Below are positions 45,925 through 53,302 of a stretch of DNA of 64,000 nt, piece by piece. Both the position numbers and the translations under genes were made by a program. How positions within the stretch are numbered: position 1 is the first letter of the stretch; the number at the start of each line of letters is the position of its first letter. The stretch is from Sphingosinicella xenopeptidilytica (GTDB lineage: Bacteria; Pseudomonadota; Alphaproteobacteria; Sphingomonadales; Sphingomonadaceae): assembly GCF_042676985.1 (NCBI RefSeq), contig NZ_JBHTIK010000002.1:677919-741918 (forward strand), read 5' to 3'. Under the pieces are notes generated by a model. That model ran no database searches and was not told where the DNA came from. It worked only from the letters and a program-made list of their open reading frames with translations.

Positions 45925-46593
45925 ATGAACTTCATGCAGCTCATCCAGTCTTTGGACGATTTGCTTTATGAGCTGATGAGCTGGCTGATCTTCTTTCCGC
46001 TTACGCTCTGGCGCACGATAACCCGCCCATTGGAAATGATGGCCTATGCCGGCAGGGAGCTGAGAGAGCTTCCCGAAAAGCAGTTCCGCGAAGCCTTGAG
46101 CCCACCGCTTTTCCTCCTGCTGGCGCTCCTGGTTTCCCACGCTCTCGAGCTGTCCGTGAACGGCAGCACCAATCTTATCCTTGCGGATAATCGTGGCCTG
46201 GCGAGGTTTGTTGATAGCGACACGAAGCTCCTGCTTCTCAGGCTGGCCATATTCTCGATTATACCCCTGCTCCTCGCGACGATCGTCGCGCGCGCCAGCA
46301 AATCGAAGCTCAGCGACGAAACGCTGAAAGCTCCTTTCTACGAACAATGCTATCCTGCCGCACCGTTTGCGCTGGCCATCGGCATCGGAACGCTTCTTCT
46401 CCACCGTGGCACGGTGTCGGCCGCTCTCGGCATCGCGATCATGCTCGCCGCGCTGATCGCTTATCTTGCGGTTCAGATTGTCTGGTTTCGTCGGCAGCTC
46501 GGCTGTGGCATTTTCAGGGCCGGTCTTTTGGCGGGATGTGCGATGATCGGAGGCCTTCTTTTCACATTACTGATCGGAATACTGCTCATCTGA
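45925..46593 (+). CDS. Polytopic membrane protein of unknown function
   Basis: 222 aa with about five membrane helices (residues about 15-35, 58-77, 100-122, 145-185 as two, and 195-220). The N-terminal part carries a short amphipathic stretch before the first helix (MNFMQLIQSLDDLLYELMSW). The arrangement resembles Yip1/permease-like small membrane proteins, but no motif fixes the family. Base composition is slightly lower in GC than in the neighbours. 46615 follows 21 bp later and is probably co-transcribed. Confidence 0.65.
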   Translation: MNFMQLIQSLDDLLYELMSWLIFFPLTLWRTITRPLEMMAYAGRELRELPEKQFREALSPPLFLLLALLVSHALELSVNGSTNLILADNRGLARFVDSDTKLLLLRLAIFSIIPLLLATIVARASKSKLSDETLKAPFYEQCYPAAPFALAIGIGTLLLHRGTVSAALGIAIMLAALIAYLAVQIVWFRRQLGCGIFRAGLLAGCAMIGGLLFTLLIGILLI

Positions 46594-46614
46594 CCACGCA
46601 GCAGGGGACAAGAA

Positions 46615-47373
46615 ATGCGCCGAACGACGTCGTTGGTTATTTTCGCAGGCCTTTGCGGCGCGACCTCCGCTTCCGCCGAAACACCATCCGACATTCGTGA
46701 CCTTGTCGGCGCGCGCGCAGCCGGTGGGGAGACACAGCTTGAGGCGCGGGGGTACGCCAATGTCGGCGGCGAGACCGGCGACGATCGCAAATGGACATAC
46801 TGGTGGAACGCCGGAACCCAGACCTGCGTCACCGTATCGACCGTGGATGGGCGCTATGAGGCGATCACGACCTCACCCCCCGCCGATTGTCGCCGGACGG
46901 CGGCGCCCCTCTCGGCAGAGCCGCGCCCGGTGCCCGGTGCCGGCGACGGCCAGCACTGGTTCGATATCGGGCTCGTCTGTTTCGGCGAAGGCAAGCGGCC
47001 GACGACGGCAACGCGCTATGGCTATACCTGGGATTTCGACAAGGGCCGGTATGTCTATGGCAACCGCACCGAACTCACGACGCAGGATTTCGATGCGTCC
47101 GTGATGATCCAGATCTGGGATGGTGGCGGACGCATCCGTCTTCCGAACAAGCTGATCCCGCCCATTCACTCACGGGGAGATCATGGGTGGTGGGAGCTGA
47201 ACAATGTGTCCACCGGCCCGAACACGATCACAGCTGATTATCGCTTGAACGGACTGAACAAGCCCAAGCTCACCATCGACAGACGGTCTGGCCATATTTC
47301 GATTCGTGGCACAGCAGACTATGCCTTTATCGGAACGTGTGATTCTGCCGACAATCAGGAACGCCGCTTCTAG
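46615..47373 (+). CDS. Exported protein of unknown function
   Basis: 252 aa with signal peptide (RRTTSLVIFAGLCGATSASA); AGGGGAC lies about 7 bp before the ATG. Residues about 25-100 form a module (LVGARAAGGETQLEARGYANV, WTYWWNAGTQTCVTVSTVDGRY) that I recognise as recurrent in sphingomonad periplasmic proteins, without a known function. Residues about 110-245 form a beta-rich domain with two cysteines (WFDIGLVCFGEG, FIGTCDSADN), possibly a disulfide-linked lipocalin-like barrel. The barrel is only an impression from strand pattern. Confidence 0.6.
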   Translation: MRRTTSLVIFAGLCGATSASAETPSDIRDLVGARAAGGETQLEARGYANVGGETGDDRKWTYWWNAGTQTCVTVSTVDGRYEAITTSPPADCRRTAAPLSAEPRPVPGAGDGQHWFDIGLVCFGEGKRPTTATRYGYTWDFDKGRYVYGNRTELTTQDFDASVMIQIWDGGGRIRLPNKLIPPIHSRGDHGWWELNNVSTGPNTITADYRLNGLNKPKLTIDRRSGHISIRGTADYAFIGTCDSADNQERRF

Positions 47374-47382
47374 AAGCGGACG

Positions 47383-48285
47383 TCAAAGCTCCCGCGCCGA
47401 GAAGGTGTCGCACCGGTTCGGGTCGCCCGTCTCGTAGCCGCGCTTGAACCAGGCCATGCGCTGCGCCGACGTGCCGTGCGTAAAGCTGTCGGGAACCACA
47501 TAGCCCTGCGACTGGCGTTGCAGGCGGTCGTCGCCGATGGCGTTCGCGGCGGTGAGGGCTTCCTCGATGTCGCCGGGTTCGAGCTGCTGCTGGACGGTGC
47601 GAGCCCAGAGGCCCGCGTAGCAATCCGCCTGTAGCTCCATCTTCACCTGCAGCGCATTGCCTTCCGCCTTGCTGACCCGCGCCTGCTGCTGGCGGAGTTC
47701 GTTCGACAGGCCGGTGATCGTCTGGACGTGGTGGCCGACCTCGTGCGCGATGACATAGGCCTGCGCGAAATCGCCTCCCGCGCCGAGCTGCTTTTCGAGC
47801 TGATCGAAGAAGCTGGTGTCGATGTAGATCTTCTGGTCCGCCGGGCAATAGAAGGGGCCGGTCGCCGATTGCGCGGTGCCGCAGCCGGATTGACCCTGGC
47901 CTGCGTAAAAGACGAGCGTCGGCTCCGGATAGTCCTGCCCGGATTGCTTGAAGATCTTGTTCCACGTGTCTTCGGTGTCGGCGAGGACGGTGCAGGAGAA
48001 GCGGTGGAGGTCACTGCGTTCGCAGCCCTGGCCTTCGCCGGGGGTAGCGGACGGCGCCTGCTGCTGCGTGGGAACGCCGCCCTGCTGGGAAAGGCCGCCG
48101 AGGAGTTGCATCGGATCGACGCCGAAGACGAGCGCCAGCACGATGACGATGACAAGCGTGCCGCAGCCCATGCCGCCCTTGCCGCCGATGGGGAGCCTGC
48201 CGCCACCCATCGGGAAGCCCATGCCGCCACCGCTGCCGGTCTGGTCCTCGACGTTGTCGCTCATTCTGCGGCCGCGCCAGCGCAT
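47383..48285 (-). CDS. ypfJ: YpfJ-like neutral zinc metallopeptidase
   Basis: 300 aa. Gly-rich N-terminus, one membrane helix (about residues 40-56, CGTLVIVIVLALVFG), a Gln/Pro linker, then the catalytic domain. HEVGHHVQ (181-188) is the zinc site, followed by TGLSNELRQQQARVSKAEGNALQVKMELQADCYAG-type sequence with the third-ligand Glu/Asp region. Cysteines at about 88, 98, 135 and 147 could form disulfides, consistent with a periplasmic domain. Substrate unknown. An alternative start at Met8 is possible. Confidence 0.88.
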   Translation of the reverse strand: MRWRGRRMSDNVEDQTGSGGGMGFPMGGGRLPIGGKGGMGCGTLVIVIVLALVFGVDPMQLLGGLSQQGGVPTQQQAPSATPGEGQGCERSDLHRFSCTVLADTEDTWNKIFKQSGQDYPEPTLVFYAGQGQSGCGTAQSATGPFYCPADQKIYIDTSFFDQLEKQLGAGGDFAQAYVIAHEVGHHVQTITGLSNELRQQQARVSKAEGNALQVKMELQADCYAGLWARTVQQQLEPGDIEEALTAANAIGDDRLQRQSQGYVVPDSFTHGTSAQRMAWFKRGYETGDPNRCDTFSAREL

Positions 48286-48342
48286 GGATGGTCTCCCCGG
48301 TTGTTGGACGCTGAAGGTACCGGCTTGCCGCGTGGGCGTAAA

Positions 48343-49587
48343 CTATTCCGCGATGGCCTCTTCGATCACGTCGTAGATACGCGAGAGGTCCGTGTCGTCC
48401 GTGCAATAGGGCGGCATCAGGTAGACCGTGTTGCCGAGCGGGCGGAGCAGCACGTCGCGTTCGCGGAACGCCGCGAGCAAACGGGGCCCGAGCGCGGAGA
48501 GATAGTTGCCGGTGGTGTCCTCGACTTCGACCGCCGTGATCGTGCCGATCTGGCGGGCGTTTCGGATGCGGGGGTGCGTCGCAAGCTTCCCAAGCTTCTG
48601 CTCCTGGCGCTGGGTGAGATCGGCGATGCGTTCAAGCACCGGCTCTTCGCGCCAGATCGCGATGTTGGCGACGGCGGCGGCGCAGGAGAGCGGGTTCGCA
48701 GTGAAGCTGGACGAATGGTAGAAGAGCTTGGCGCGGTCCTTCGAGAGGTGTGCTTCGAAGATCGGCGGGGTGGCGAGCGTGACGGCGAGCGGGACGGCGC
48801 CGCCGGTGAGGCCTTTGGCGAGGCAGAGGATGTCGGGGACGATCCCGGCCTGCTCGCAGGCGAGCAGCGTGCCGGTGCGGCCCCAGCCGGTCATAACCTC
48901 GTCGGCGATGAAAAGGACGCCGTGGCGGCGGCAGATGGCGTGCATCTCGCGGAGCGTGTCCGCGCCGTAGATCATCATGCCGCCCGCGCCGAGGACGAGC
49001 GGCTCGACGATGAAGGCTGCCGGGCTTTCGGTGCGGCAGAGGCGTTCGAGCGTGTCGAGCGTTTCCTGCTCGCGGCCTGCGGCAGGGAAGGGGACGGTGC
49101 CGACGTCGAACAGCAGCGGGTCGTAAGCGGCATTGTAGACGCCGCGTTCGCCCACCGACATCGTGCCGATGGTGTCGCCGTGGTAGCTGTGCTCCATCAC
49201 GAGGATGCGGTGGCGGGCGCCGCGATCGCGCCAGTAGCCGAGAGCCATCTTGAGCGCGACCTCGACGGCGGTGGAGCCGCTGTCCGAAAAGAAGACGTGC
49301 GCGAGCGGGGCGGGGAGCATCTCGACGAGCGCGGCGGCGACGGTTTCGGCGGGCTCGTGCGTCCAGCCCGCGAAGATCATCTGGTCGAGCTTCGTCGCCT
49401 GATCGGCGATGGCGGCCATGATGCGCGGGTGGCAGTGGCCGTGCGTCGTGACCCACCACGACGAGATGGCGTCGATAATGCGGCGGCCGTCGTCTGTGTA
49501 AAGCGCGCAGCCTTCGGCGCGGACGATGCGCGGGATCGGTTCGCCGAGGCCGTGCTGGGTGAAGGGGTGCCAGACGGGTGAGGTCAT
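48343..49587 (-). CDS. bioA: Adenosylmethionine-8-amino-7-oxononanoate aminotransferase BioA
   Basis: PLP-dependent transfer of the amino group from S-adenosylmethionine to 8-amino-7-oxononanoate (KAPA) giving DAPA, the third-last biotin step. The product is 414 aa. The substrate/PLP motifs SSWWVTTHGHCHP, SDSGSTAVEVALKMA, FIADEVMTGWGRTG and the PLP lysine Lys258 (CLAKGLTGG) are intact. It is the last gene of bioF-bioD-bioA, overlapping bioD by 4 bp. Confidence 0.96.
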   Translation of the reverse strand: MTSPVWHPFTQHGLGEPIPRIVRAEGCALYTDDGRRIIDAISSWWVTTHGHCHPRIMAAIADQATKLDQMIFAGWTHEPAETVAAALVEMLPAPLAHVFFSDSGSTAVEVALKMALGYWRDRGARHRILVMEHSYHGDTIGTMSVGERGVYNAAYDPLLFDVGTVPFPAAGREQETLDTLERLCRTESPAAFIVEPLVLGAGGMMIYGADTLREMHAICRRHGVLFIADEVMTGWGRTGTLLACEQAGIVPDILCLAKGLTGGAVPLAVTLATPPIFEAHLSKDRAKLFYHSSSFTANPLSCAAAVANIAIWREEPVLERIADLTQRQEQKLGKLATHPRIRNARQIGTITAVEVEDTTGNYLSALGPRLLAAFRERDVLLRPLGNTVYLMPPYCTDDTDLSRIYDVIEEAIAE

Positions 49588-50201
49588 CGGAAATCCTCCA
49601 GCCGGAAGGCGGATGCGAAGGCGGACGACAGAGACGGTGCGGTGAGGGGGACGTGGGGGAGGCGACCGAGACGCCTGACCTTGCCGATCGCGCAGATCGT
49701 GGCTTCGCTGTCTTCGTTGGCGTCGCCGGAAAAGGCGATGCCGAGGATGGAAACGCCGCGCGCGCGCAGCGCCTCCACGGTGAGCAGGCTGTGGTTGATC
49801 GTGCCGAGTTCGGTGCGCGCGACGATGACGACCGGGAGGCCCCAGCGGGCGAAAACGTCGGCGTAGAGAATCCGGCGGGTTACCGGGACGAGCGCGCCGC
49901 CTGCGCCTTCGACGACGAGCGGATTATGCGCCGGGAGGGCGAGGCGGGCGGGATCGATCTCTATGCCGTCGAGCTCGGCGGCGCGGTGCGGCGAGCAGGG
50001 CGTCGTGAGACGGTAGGCTTCGGGAAGGATGTGATCCACCGGAAGGCCCGAAAGCGCCGCGACGCTTTCCGTGTCGCTGCCGTCTTCGAGACCCGCCTGC
50101 ACGGGTTTCCAGTAATGCGCGCGAAGCGCTCCGGTGAGCGCGGCGGCGAACACCGTCTTGCCGACGCCGGTATCGGTGCCGGTGACGACGATGCGGCTCA
50201 T
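49584..50201 (-). CDS. bioD: Dethiobiotin synthetase BioD
   Basis: ATP-dependent carboxylation and ring closure of DAPA to dethiobiotin. The product is 205 aa with P-loop GTDTGVGKT (8-16), WKPVQAG and the VEGAGGALVPVT block. It is slightly short for the family but complete. It overlaps both bioF and bioA by 4 bp. Confidence 0.95.
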   Translation of the reverse strand: MSRIVVTGTDTGVGKTVFAAALTGALRAHYWKPVQAGLEDGSDTESVAALSGLPVDHILPEAYRLTTPCSPHRAAELDGIEIDPARLALPAHNPLVVEGAGGALVPVTRRILYADVFARWGLPVVIVARTELGTINHSLLTVEALRARGVSILGIAFSGDANEDSEATICAIGKVRRLGRLPHVPLTAPSLSSAFASAFRLEDFR

Positions 50202-51322
50202 GCAAGCACCTCTTGAAGGACTGCCGCGAGGGCCGATACGTCGTTTTCGGAGACGTTCAGCGTCAGCGAGATGCGCAGGCGCGAGGTGCCCGCCGGTACC
50301 GTTGGCGGACGGATGCCGCGCACGTCGAACCCGGCGGCCTGAACCGCGCCCGCCGCGCGCATGGTGCGCGCGTCGTCTCCGAGGATCAGCGGCATCACCT
50401 GCGAGCCCGAGATGAGCGCGCCATGTGGGCCCAGCGTACGCTCGGCATGGGCGATGAGCGCGGCGAGCTTTGCACGGCGATCGTCGGCGGTTTCGATGAT
50501 GCGCAGCGCTGCGCGTACAGCGGCCGCCATCAGCGGCGAAGGGGCGGTCGAGAAGATGAATCCGCGCCCGCGATTGACGAGGAAGTCGTTGACGACGGCG
50601 GGCGCGCAGACGAGCGCGCCTTCGCAGCCGAGCGCCTTGCCGCAGGTGTGCAGCGTGATGACGTTGTCGCGGCCTTCGAGCGCCGCCGCGAGCCCGCGGC
50701 CAGCTTCGCCGAACACGCCGGTCGCGTGCGCTTCGTCTATGATGAGAACGGCGTCGTTCGCATCGGCAAGCGCGGCGAGATCGGCGAGCGGCGCGCGGTC
50801 TCCATCCATGCTGTAGAGGCTTTCGACCGCGATCCAGGCGCGGCCCGCGCTACCGCGGCCGCGCCACGCGGCAATCGCATCGGCGAAGGCATCGACGTCG
50901 TTGTGGGGCACGGCGACGGCTTCGGCGCGCGTGAGCCGCAAGCCTTCGTGGACGCTGGCGTGGATGAGTTCATCATAGACGACGAGATCGCCGCGCTGCG
51001 GCAGCGTCGAGACGATCGCCGAGTTCGCCGTGTAGCCGGTCGCGAACCACAGCGCGCTTTCGGCGCCGAAGAAGCGCGCGGCTTCGGCTTCGAGCGTCTC
51101 GTGCTCCGGATGATTGCCGCGCAGCAGCCGCGAACCGCCCGAGCCGGCGGGAACACCGCGCGCGACCGCCTCCGCGACGGCGGCGGCAAGCGCGGGATCG
51201 CCTGCGAGTGCGAGATAATCGTTCGAAGAGAAGTCCGTGCCCACGCGCGGTATCAGCCGCCTGCGGCGGGAGGCGGCGTCGAGCCGCTGGAGATCGCTGG
51301 CGAGGGCCTCGAAAACCGACAT
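50198..51322 (-). CDS. bioF: 8-amino-7-oxononanoate synthase BioF
   Basis: PLP enzyme joining pimeloyl thioester and alanine to form KAPA. The product is 374 aa. FSSNDYLALA near the N-terminus, GSGGSRLLRGNHPEHETLE, DEAHATGVFG and the PLP lysine Lys229 (HTCGKALGCEGA) are present. It is first in the bio operon. No bioB or bioC gene is in the window, and no biotin-repressor palindrome was recognised in the 115 bp upstream. Confidence 0.95.
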   Translation of the reverse strand: MSVFEALASDLQRLDAASRRRRLIPRVGTDFSSNDYLALAGDPALAAAVAEAVARGVPAGSGGSRLLRGNHPEHETLEAEAARFFGAESALWFATGYTANSAIVSTLPQRGDLVVYDELIHASVHEGLRLTRAEAVAVPHNDVDAFADAIAAWRGRGSAGRAWIAVESLYSMDGDRAPLADLAALADANDAVLIIDEAHATGVFGEAGRGLAAALEGRDNVITLHTCGKALGCEGALVCAPAVVNDFLVNRGRGFIFSTAPSPLMAAAVRAALRIIETADDRRAKLAALIAHAERTLGPHGALISGSQVMPLILGDDARTMRAAGAVQAAGFDVRGIRPPTVPAGTSRLRISLTLNVSENDVSALAAVLQEVLA

Positions 51323-51438
51323 GGCGCGCTGCCTAGACCAAGATGCGCCGGAGGGACACGCCTTTTTGATGCTTGCAGGATCGCGTTTTTGTCCCCATCT
51401 TTCGAATCGAGTTCAACAAGTGCGAAAGGAGGTGACCG

Positions 51439-51495
51439 ATGTCTCATGGTTCAGCGATGGGGTCGGTTCAGCTCGTTCGGGGGTATCGCGCCTGA
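51439..51495 (+). CDS. 18-codon mini-ORF with near-perfect Shine-Dalgarno
   Basis: Encodes MSHGSAMGSVQLVRGYRA. The ribosome site AAAGGAGGTGA (51425-51435) is complementary to at least ten bases of the 16S rRNA 3' end, and GGAGG ends 6 nt before the ATG, so translation should be very efficient. It could be a leader peptide, a coupling device or a tiny protein. No downstream gene lies before the terminator at 51556, which argues against ordinary attenuation of the fasciclin gene. Too short for homology by eye. Confidence 0.45.
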   Translation: MSHGSAMGSVQLVRGYRA

Positions 51496-51555
51496 GGCTT
51501 TTGCCTGAGGATTAGACGGGTTCCCGGGCCGGACTGCCGGCCGCTGACCCATGTT

Positions 51556-51599
51556 GAAAGGCCGTGCCGGAGCGATCCGGGGCGGCCTTTCTCCGTTTT
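51556..51599 (+). terminator. Rho-independent terminator of the mini-ORF unit
   Basis: Left arm GAAAGGCCGTGCCGG (51556-51570), loop AGCGAT, right arm CCGGGGCGGCCTTTC (51577-51591). This is a 15-bp stem with one G-T pair and one mismatch, followed by TCCGTTTT. Confidence 0.8.
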
Positions 51600-51672
51600 G
51601 CGCTGCTTTGCGACGGTTCGAGGCGAATCGAGCCACGCCCGGGGCAGGCCGTTTTCACCCGTCATTTCATTC

Positions 51673-51697
51673 GGAACCTTCACGCTATGCTGCGGTT
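51673..51697 (+). promoter_or_regulatory. Candidate EcfG (general stress response) promoter
   Basis: GGAAC (51673-51677), 17 nt, then GTT (51695-51697). This matches the alphaproteobacterial EcfG consensus GGAAC-N16/17-(C)GTT, except that the base before GTT is G. It would start RNA about 35-40 nt before the fasciclin ATG, a sensible leader length. Pattern match only. Confidence 0.5.
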
Positions 51698-51741
51698 GCT
51701 AGATCGAGGGCTCGTGCGCCCGATCACCGAGAGGGAGAAGA

Positions 51742-52344
51742 ATGAAGACTTCCACGTTTCTGAAGGCGGTTGCCATTTCCGCACTGTTGGCCACGCCTGT
51801 CGCGGCGCAGGTCGCGGAGCCCCCCGAAGCCGCGACCGCAGCGCCTGCAGCTCCCGCCGAGGCCCAAGTTGAAACGGCCGTCGCCGTCGACCCCACTTCG
51901 GTGATCGGCAACGTTCTCGCGACTCCGGAACTCAGCACGCTCGCGCAGGCCGTGAAGGCTGCCGAGCTGGTTGACGATCTTTCGCAGCCGGGACCGTTCA
52001 CGGTCTTTGCCCCAAACAATGATGCGTTCGCGCGGCTTGGCACGACCACGGTTCAGCAGCTGATGCAGCCGAACGCAAAGGCGCAGCTTTCGGGCCTCGT
52101 CAATTATTTTGTCGTTCCCGGCAGGCTGACGCAAGCCGATGTCGTGGCCGCGATCGAAGCGGGTGGCGGCAAGGCCGAGGTGAAAACCGTCCAAGGCAGC
52201 ACGCTGACCGCGACGCTCGACGCCGGCATCGTCAAGCTCACCGACAGTCAGGGCAATGCGACCTATATCACGAAGCCCGATGTTCAGGCCTCGAACGGTG
52301 TCGTTCACGTCGTCAATGGCATTGTGGTTCCTGCGCAGGGTTAA
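51742..52344 (+). CDS. Exported fasciclin (FAS1) domain protein
   Basis: 200 aa. Signal peptide KTSTFLKAVAISALLATPVAA, then an Ala/Pro-rich linker of about 28 residues and one FAS1 domain (about residues 52-200). Its H1 and H2 boxes are visible: PGPFTVFAPNNDAFARL and the C-terminal NGVVHVVNGIVVP. FAS1 domains mediate adhesion or bind small molecules in the envelope. AGGGAG stands before the ATG. It sits between the mini-ORF terminator and its own terminator and is probably under the EcfG-like promoter at 51673. The function is inferred from fold only. Confidence 0.9.
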   Translation: MKTSTFLKAVAISALLATPVAAQVAEPPEAATAAPAAPAEAQVETAVAVDPTSVIGNVLATPELSTLAQAVKAAELVDDLSQPGPFTVFAPNNDAFARLGTTTVQQLMQPNAKAQLSGLVNYFVVPGRLTQADVVAAIEAGGGKAEVKTVQGSTLTATLDAGIVKLTDSQGNATYITKPDVQASNGVVHVVNGIVVPAQG

Positions 52345-52384
52345 GTACGGCGCAACGATCACAGTCCGATCAAGGCTTTACAGG

Positions 52385-52424
52385 AACGCCCTGCGCCCCT
52401 ATGCGGCGTGGGGCGTTTCCATTT
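52385..52424 (+). terminator. Terminator after the fasciclin gene
   Basis: Left arm AACGCCCTGCGCC (52385-52397) pairs with GGCGTGGGGCGTT (52405-52417) around a 7-nt loop, with two wobble pairs, followed by TCCATTTT. It lies 40 bp after the stop. Confidence 0.7.
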
Positions 52425-52826
52425 TGGGCGAATCTGCCCTCTTATCCCCGATATCCCCATTATCCACAGGCTGCCGAGCGCATTTTTCGCTTTGGCGACT
52501 CACGGATTCGTGAGACCTTCAATGCGTGGTCGGAAAGCGGCGAAAGCTCGGAAACGGGCGGAAGTCCCCGGAAAACCACCAGGGTCTCGGTTCCATTTCC
52601 CGTATGCGACGCGAAAGCGGAGTCCACAGGAAATACCGATGGTCCTCGATACCGGAAACCCCGGCCCGAAAACCCGCCAGTGCGAAGCACAGGCGACGTG
52701 GATGGACCCCGGCGAACGGCATCGAAATGCGAAACCGGACGATCCCCCCGGGACCGACGGAGACGCAAGCCCCGAAGCCTGAACGTCAGCCGCATGGCTG
52801 AATGGCGCAGGACCAACGGAGCGAGT
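52425..52826. other. Gene-free stretch with DnaA-box-like repeats and possible RNA structure
   Basis: About 400 bp in which I find no convincing gene. Several open frames overlap in different phases (for example 52401-52934 and 52526-52801), but all give low-complexity Arg/Pro/Ser/Gly peptides without a ribosome site. Visible items are the three tandem 9-mers at 52442-52468, a perfect CTCACG/CGTGAG hairpin (52499-52514) and many purine-rich GGAAA and GAAAG runs on the plus strand. The stretch ends in a strong terminator. It may encode an RNA, a decayed gene, or be purely regulatory. Confidence 0.6.
52442..52468 (+). promoter_or_regulatory. Three adjacent DnaA-box-like 9-mers
   Basis: TTATCCCCG, ATATCCCCA and TTATCCACA follow one another without spacing. 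The last (52460-52468) is the perfect high-affinity DnaA box consensus TTATCCACA; the other two differ at two or three positions. A further near match, TTATCCGCA, is at 53095-53103 at the edge of the AT-rich tract. DnaA binding is inferred from consensus only. Confidence 0.45.
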
Positions 52827-52860
52827 GGGGGCTGGCCGAAAGGTCAGCCCCCGTTTGCTT
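52827..52860 (+). terminator. Strong hairpin terminator with no recognised gene before it
   Basis: GGGGGCTGGCC (52827-52837), loop GAAA, GGTCAGCCCCC (52842-52852). This is an 11-bp stem with one G-T pair and a stable tetraloop, followed by GTTTGCTTTG. The fasciclin gene already has its own terminator 400 bp upstream, so this one implies another transcript. Confidence 0.7.
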
Positions 52861-53302
52861 TGAAACGGGGCGCAGAGCCGTCCATGCCGGGCTGCAAACG
52901 GCAGCTTTCTGCGCTTCCGGTGCTCACGTACTGATGTACGCTGCGCGCCGGTTCGCTATTCTCCGTTCGTTATAACTGCGATTGTCGATCCCTGACGGTC
53001 GAGATCTAACCCATTTATCGCTACCGATTCAGCGTTTGCTAACGTTCAGTCGGCTGCATTCCCTCGTGCGGTTGTTCAAGGGCAAGAATGTTTTTTATCC
53101 GCAACAATTAAATAATATATATTTATTTCAATATGTTACAATGGTATTTTCCACCTGTCTCAAATATCGCAAGACCCTTGATACGGATCAATTCCAGCCA
53201 ACCGGGAAAAAGGCCCGGCGTTTGCAAGTTCTTAATATAATTGGCGAATGATCCAACGAACAGACTAGCGGCCTTACATGATTGTGATGTTAGGACAAAT
53301 AC
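52861..53302. other. AT-rich leader region of the pilus operon
   Basis: About 440 bp without a credible gene; the open frame 52982-53251 is atypical and lacks a ribosome site. The segment 53088-53150 is strikingly AT-rich (T run, AATAATATATATTTATTT) for this GC-rich DNA. It must contain the promoter of the pilus operon. A possible -35/-10 pair is TTGTTC (53072-53077), 17 nt, TTATCC (53095-53100), which is weak. The TAGGAC at 53291 serves the first pilin gene. Confidence 0.55.

Larger units (their letters stand above)
51405..51615 (+). ncRNA. Candidate small structured transcript carrying a mini-ORF
   Basis: An intergenic stretch with features of its own transcription unit. Within it are a near-complete anti-16S Shine-Dalgarno (51426-51435), an 18-codon ORF (51439-51495) and two GCCTGAGG repeats 13 nt apart (51490 and 51503) that can fold on each other. 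A perfect GGCCGG/CCGGCC hairpin (51527-51542, ACTG loop) follows, then a terminator (51556-51599). Neither neighbouring gene needs these elements: bioF is divergent and the fasciclin gene starts after the terminator. I do not recognise the RNA family, and the 5' end is a guess. Confidence 0.45.

Noticed and set aside
47728..49581. 617-codon plus-strand open frame
   Set aside because: Antisense to ypfJ and bioA.
51323..51438. BirA operator or other riboswitch upstream of bioF
   Set aside because: No convincing palindrome of the BirA type and no known riboswitch core in the 115 bp.
52425..52860. RNase P RNA, tmRNA or SRP RNA in the gene-free stretch
   Set aside because: I looked for the GAGGAAAGTCC-type core of RNase P RNA, a tRNA-like domain with tag ORF, and the SRP tetraloop region; none is recognisable.
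52401..52934. Overlapping open frames as candidate genes in the 52.4-52.9 kb gap
   Set aside because: Low-complexity peptides in three phases, no ribosome sites, and the longest runs through a strong terminator hairpin.
52982..53251. 89-codon open frame upstream of the pilus operon
   Set aside because: No ribosome site, atypical composition and it crosses the AT-rich tract; more likely chance.
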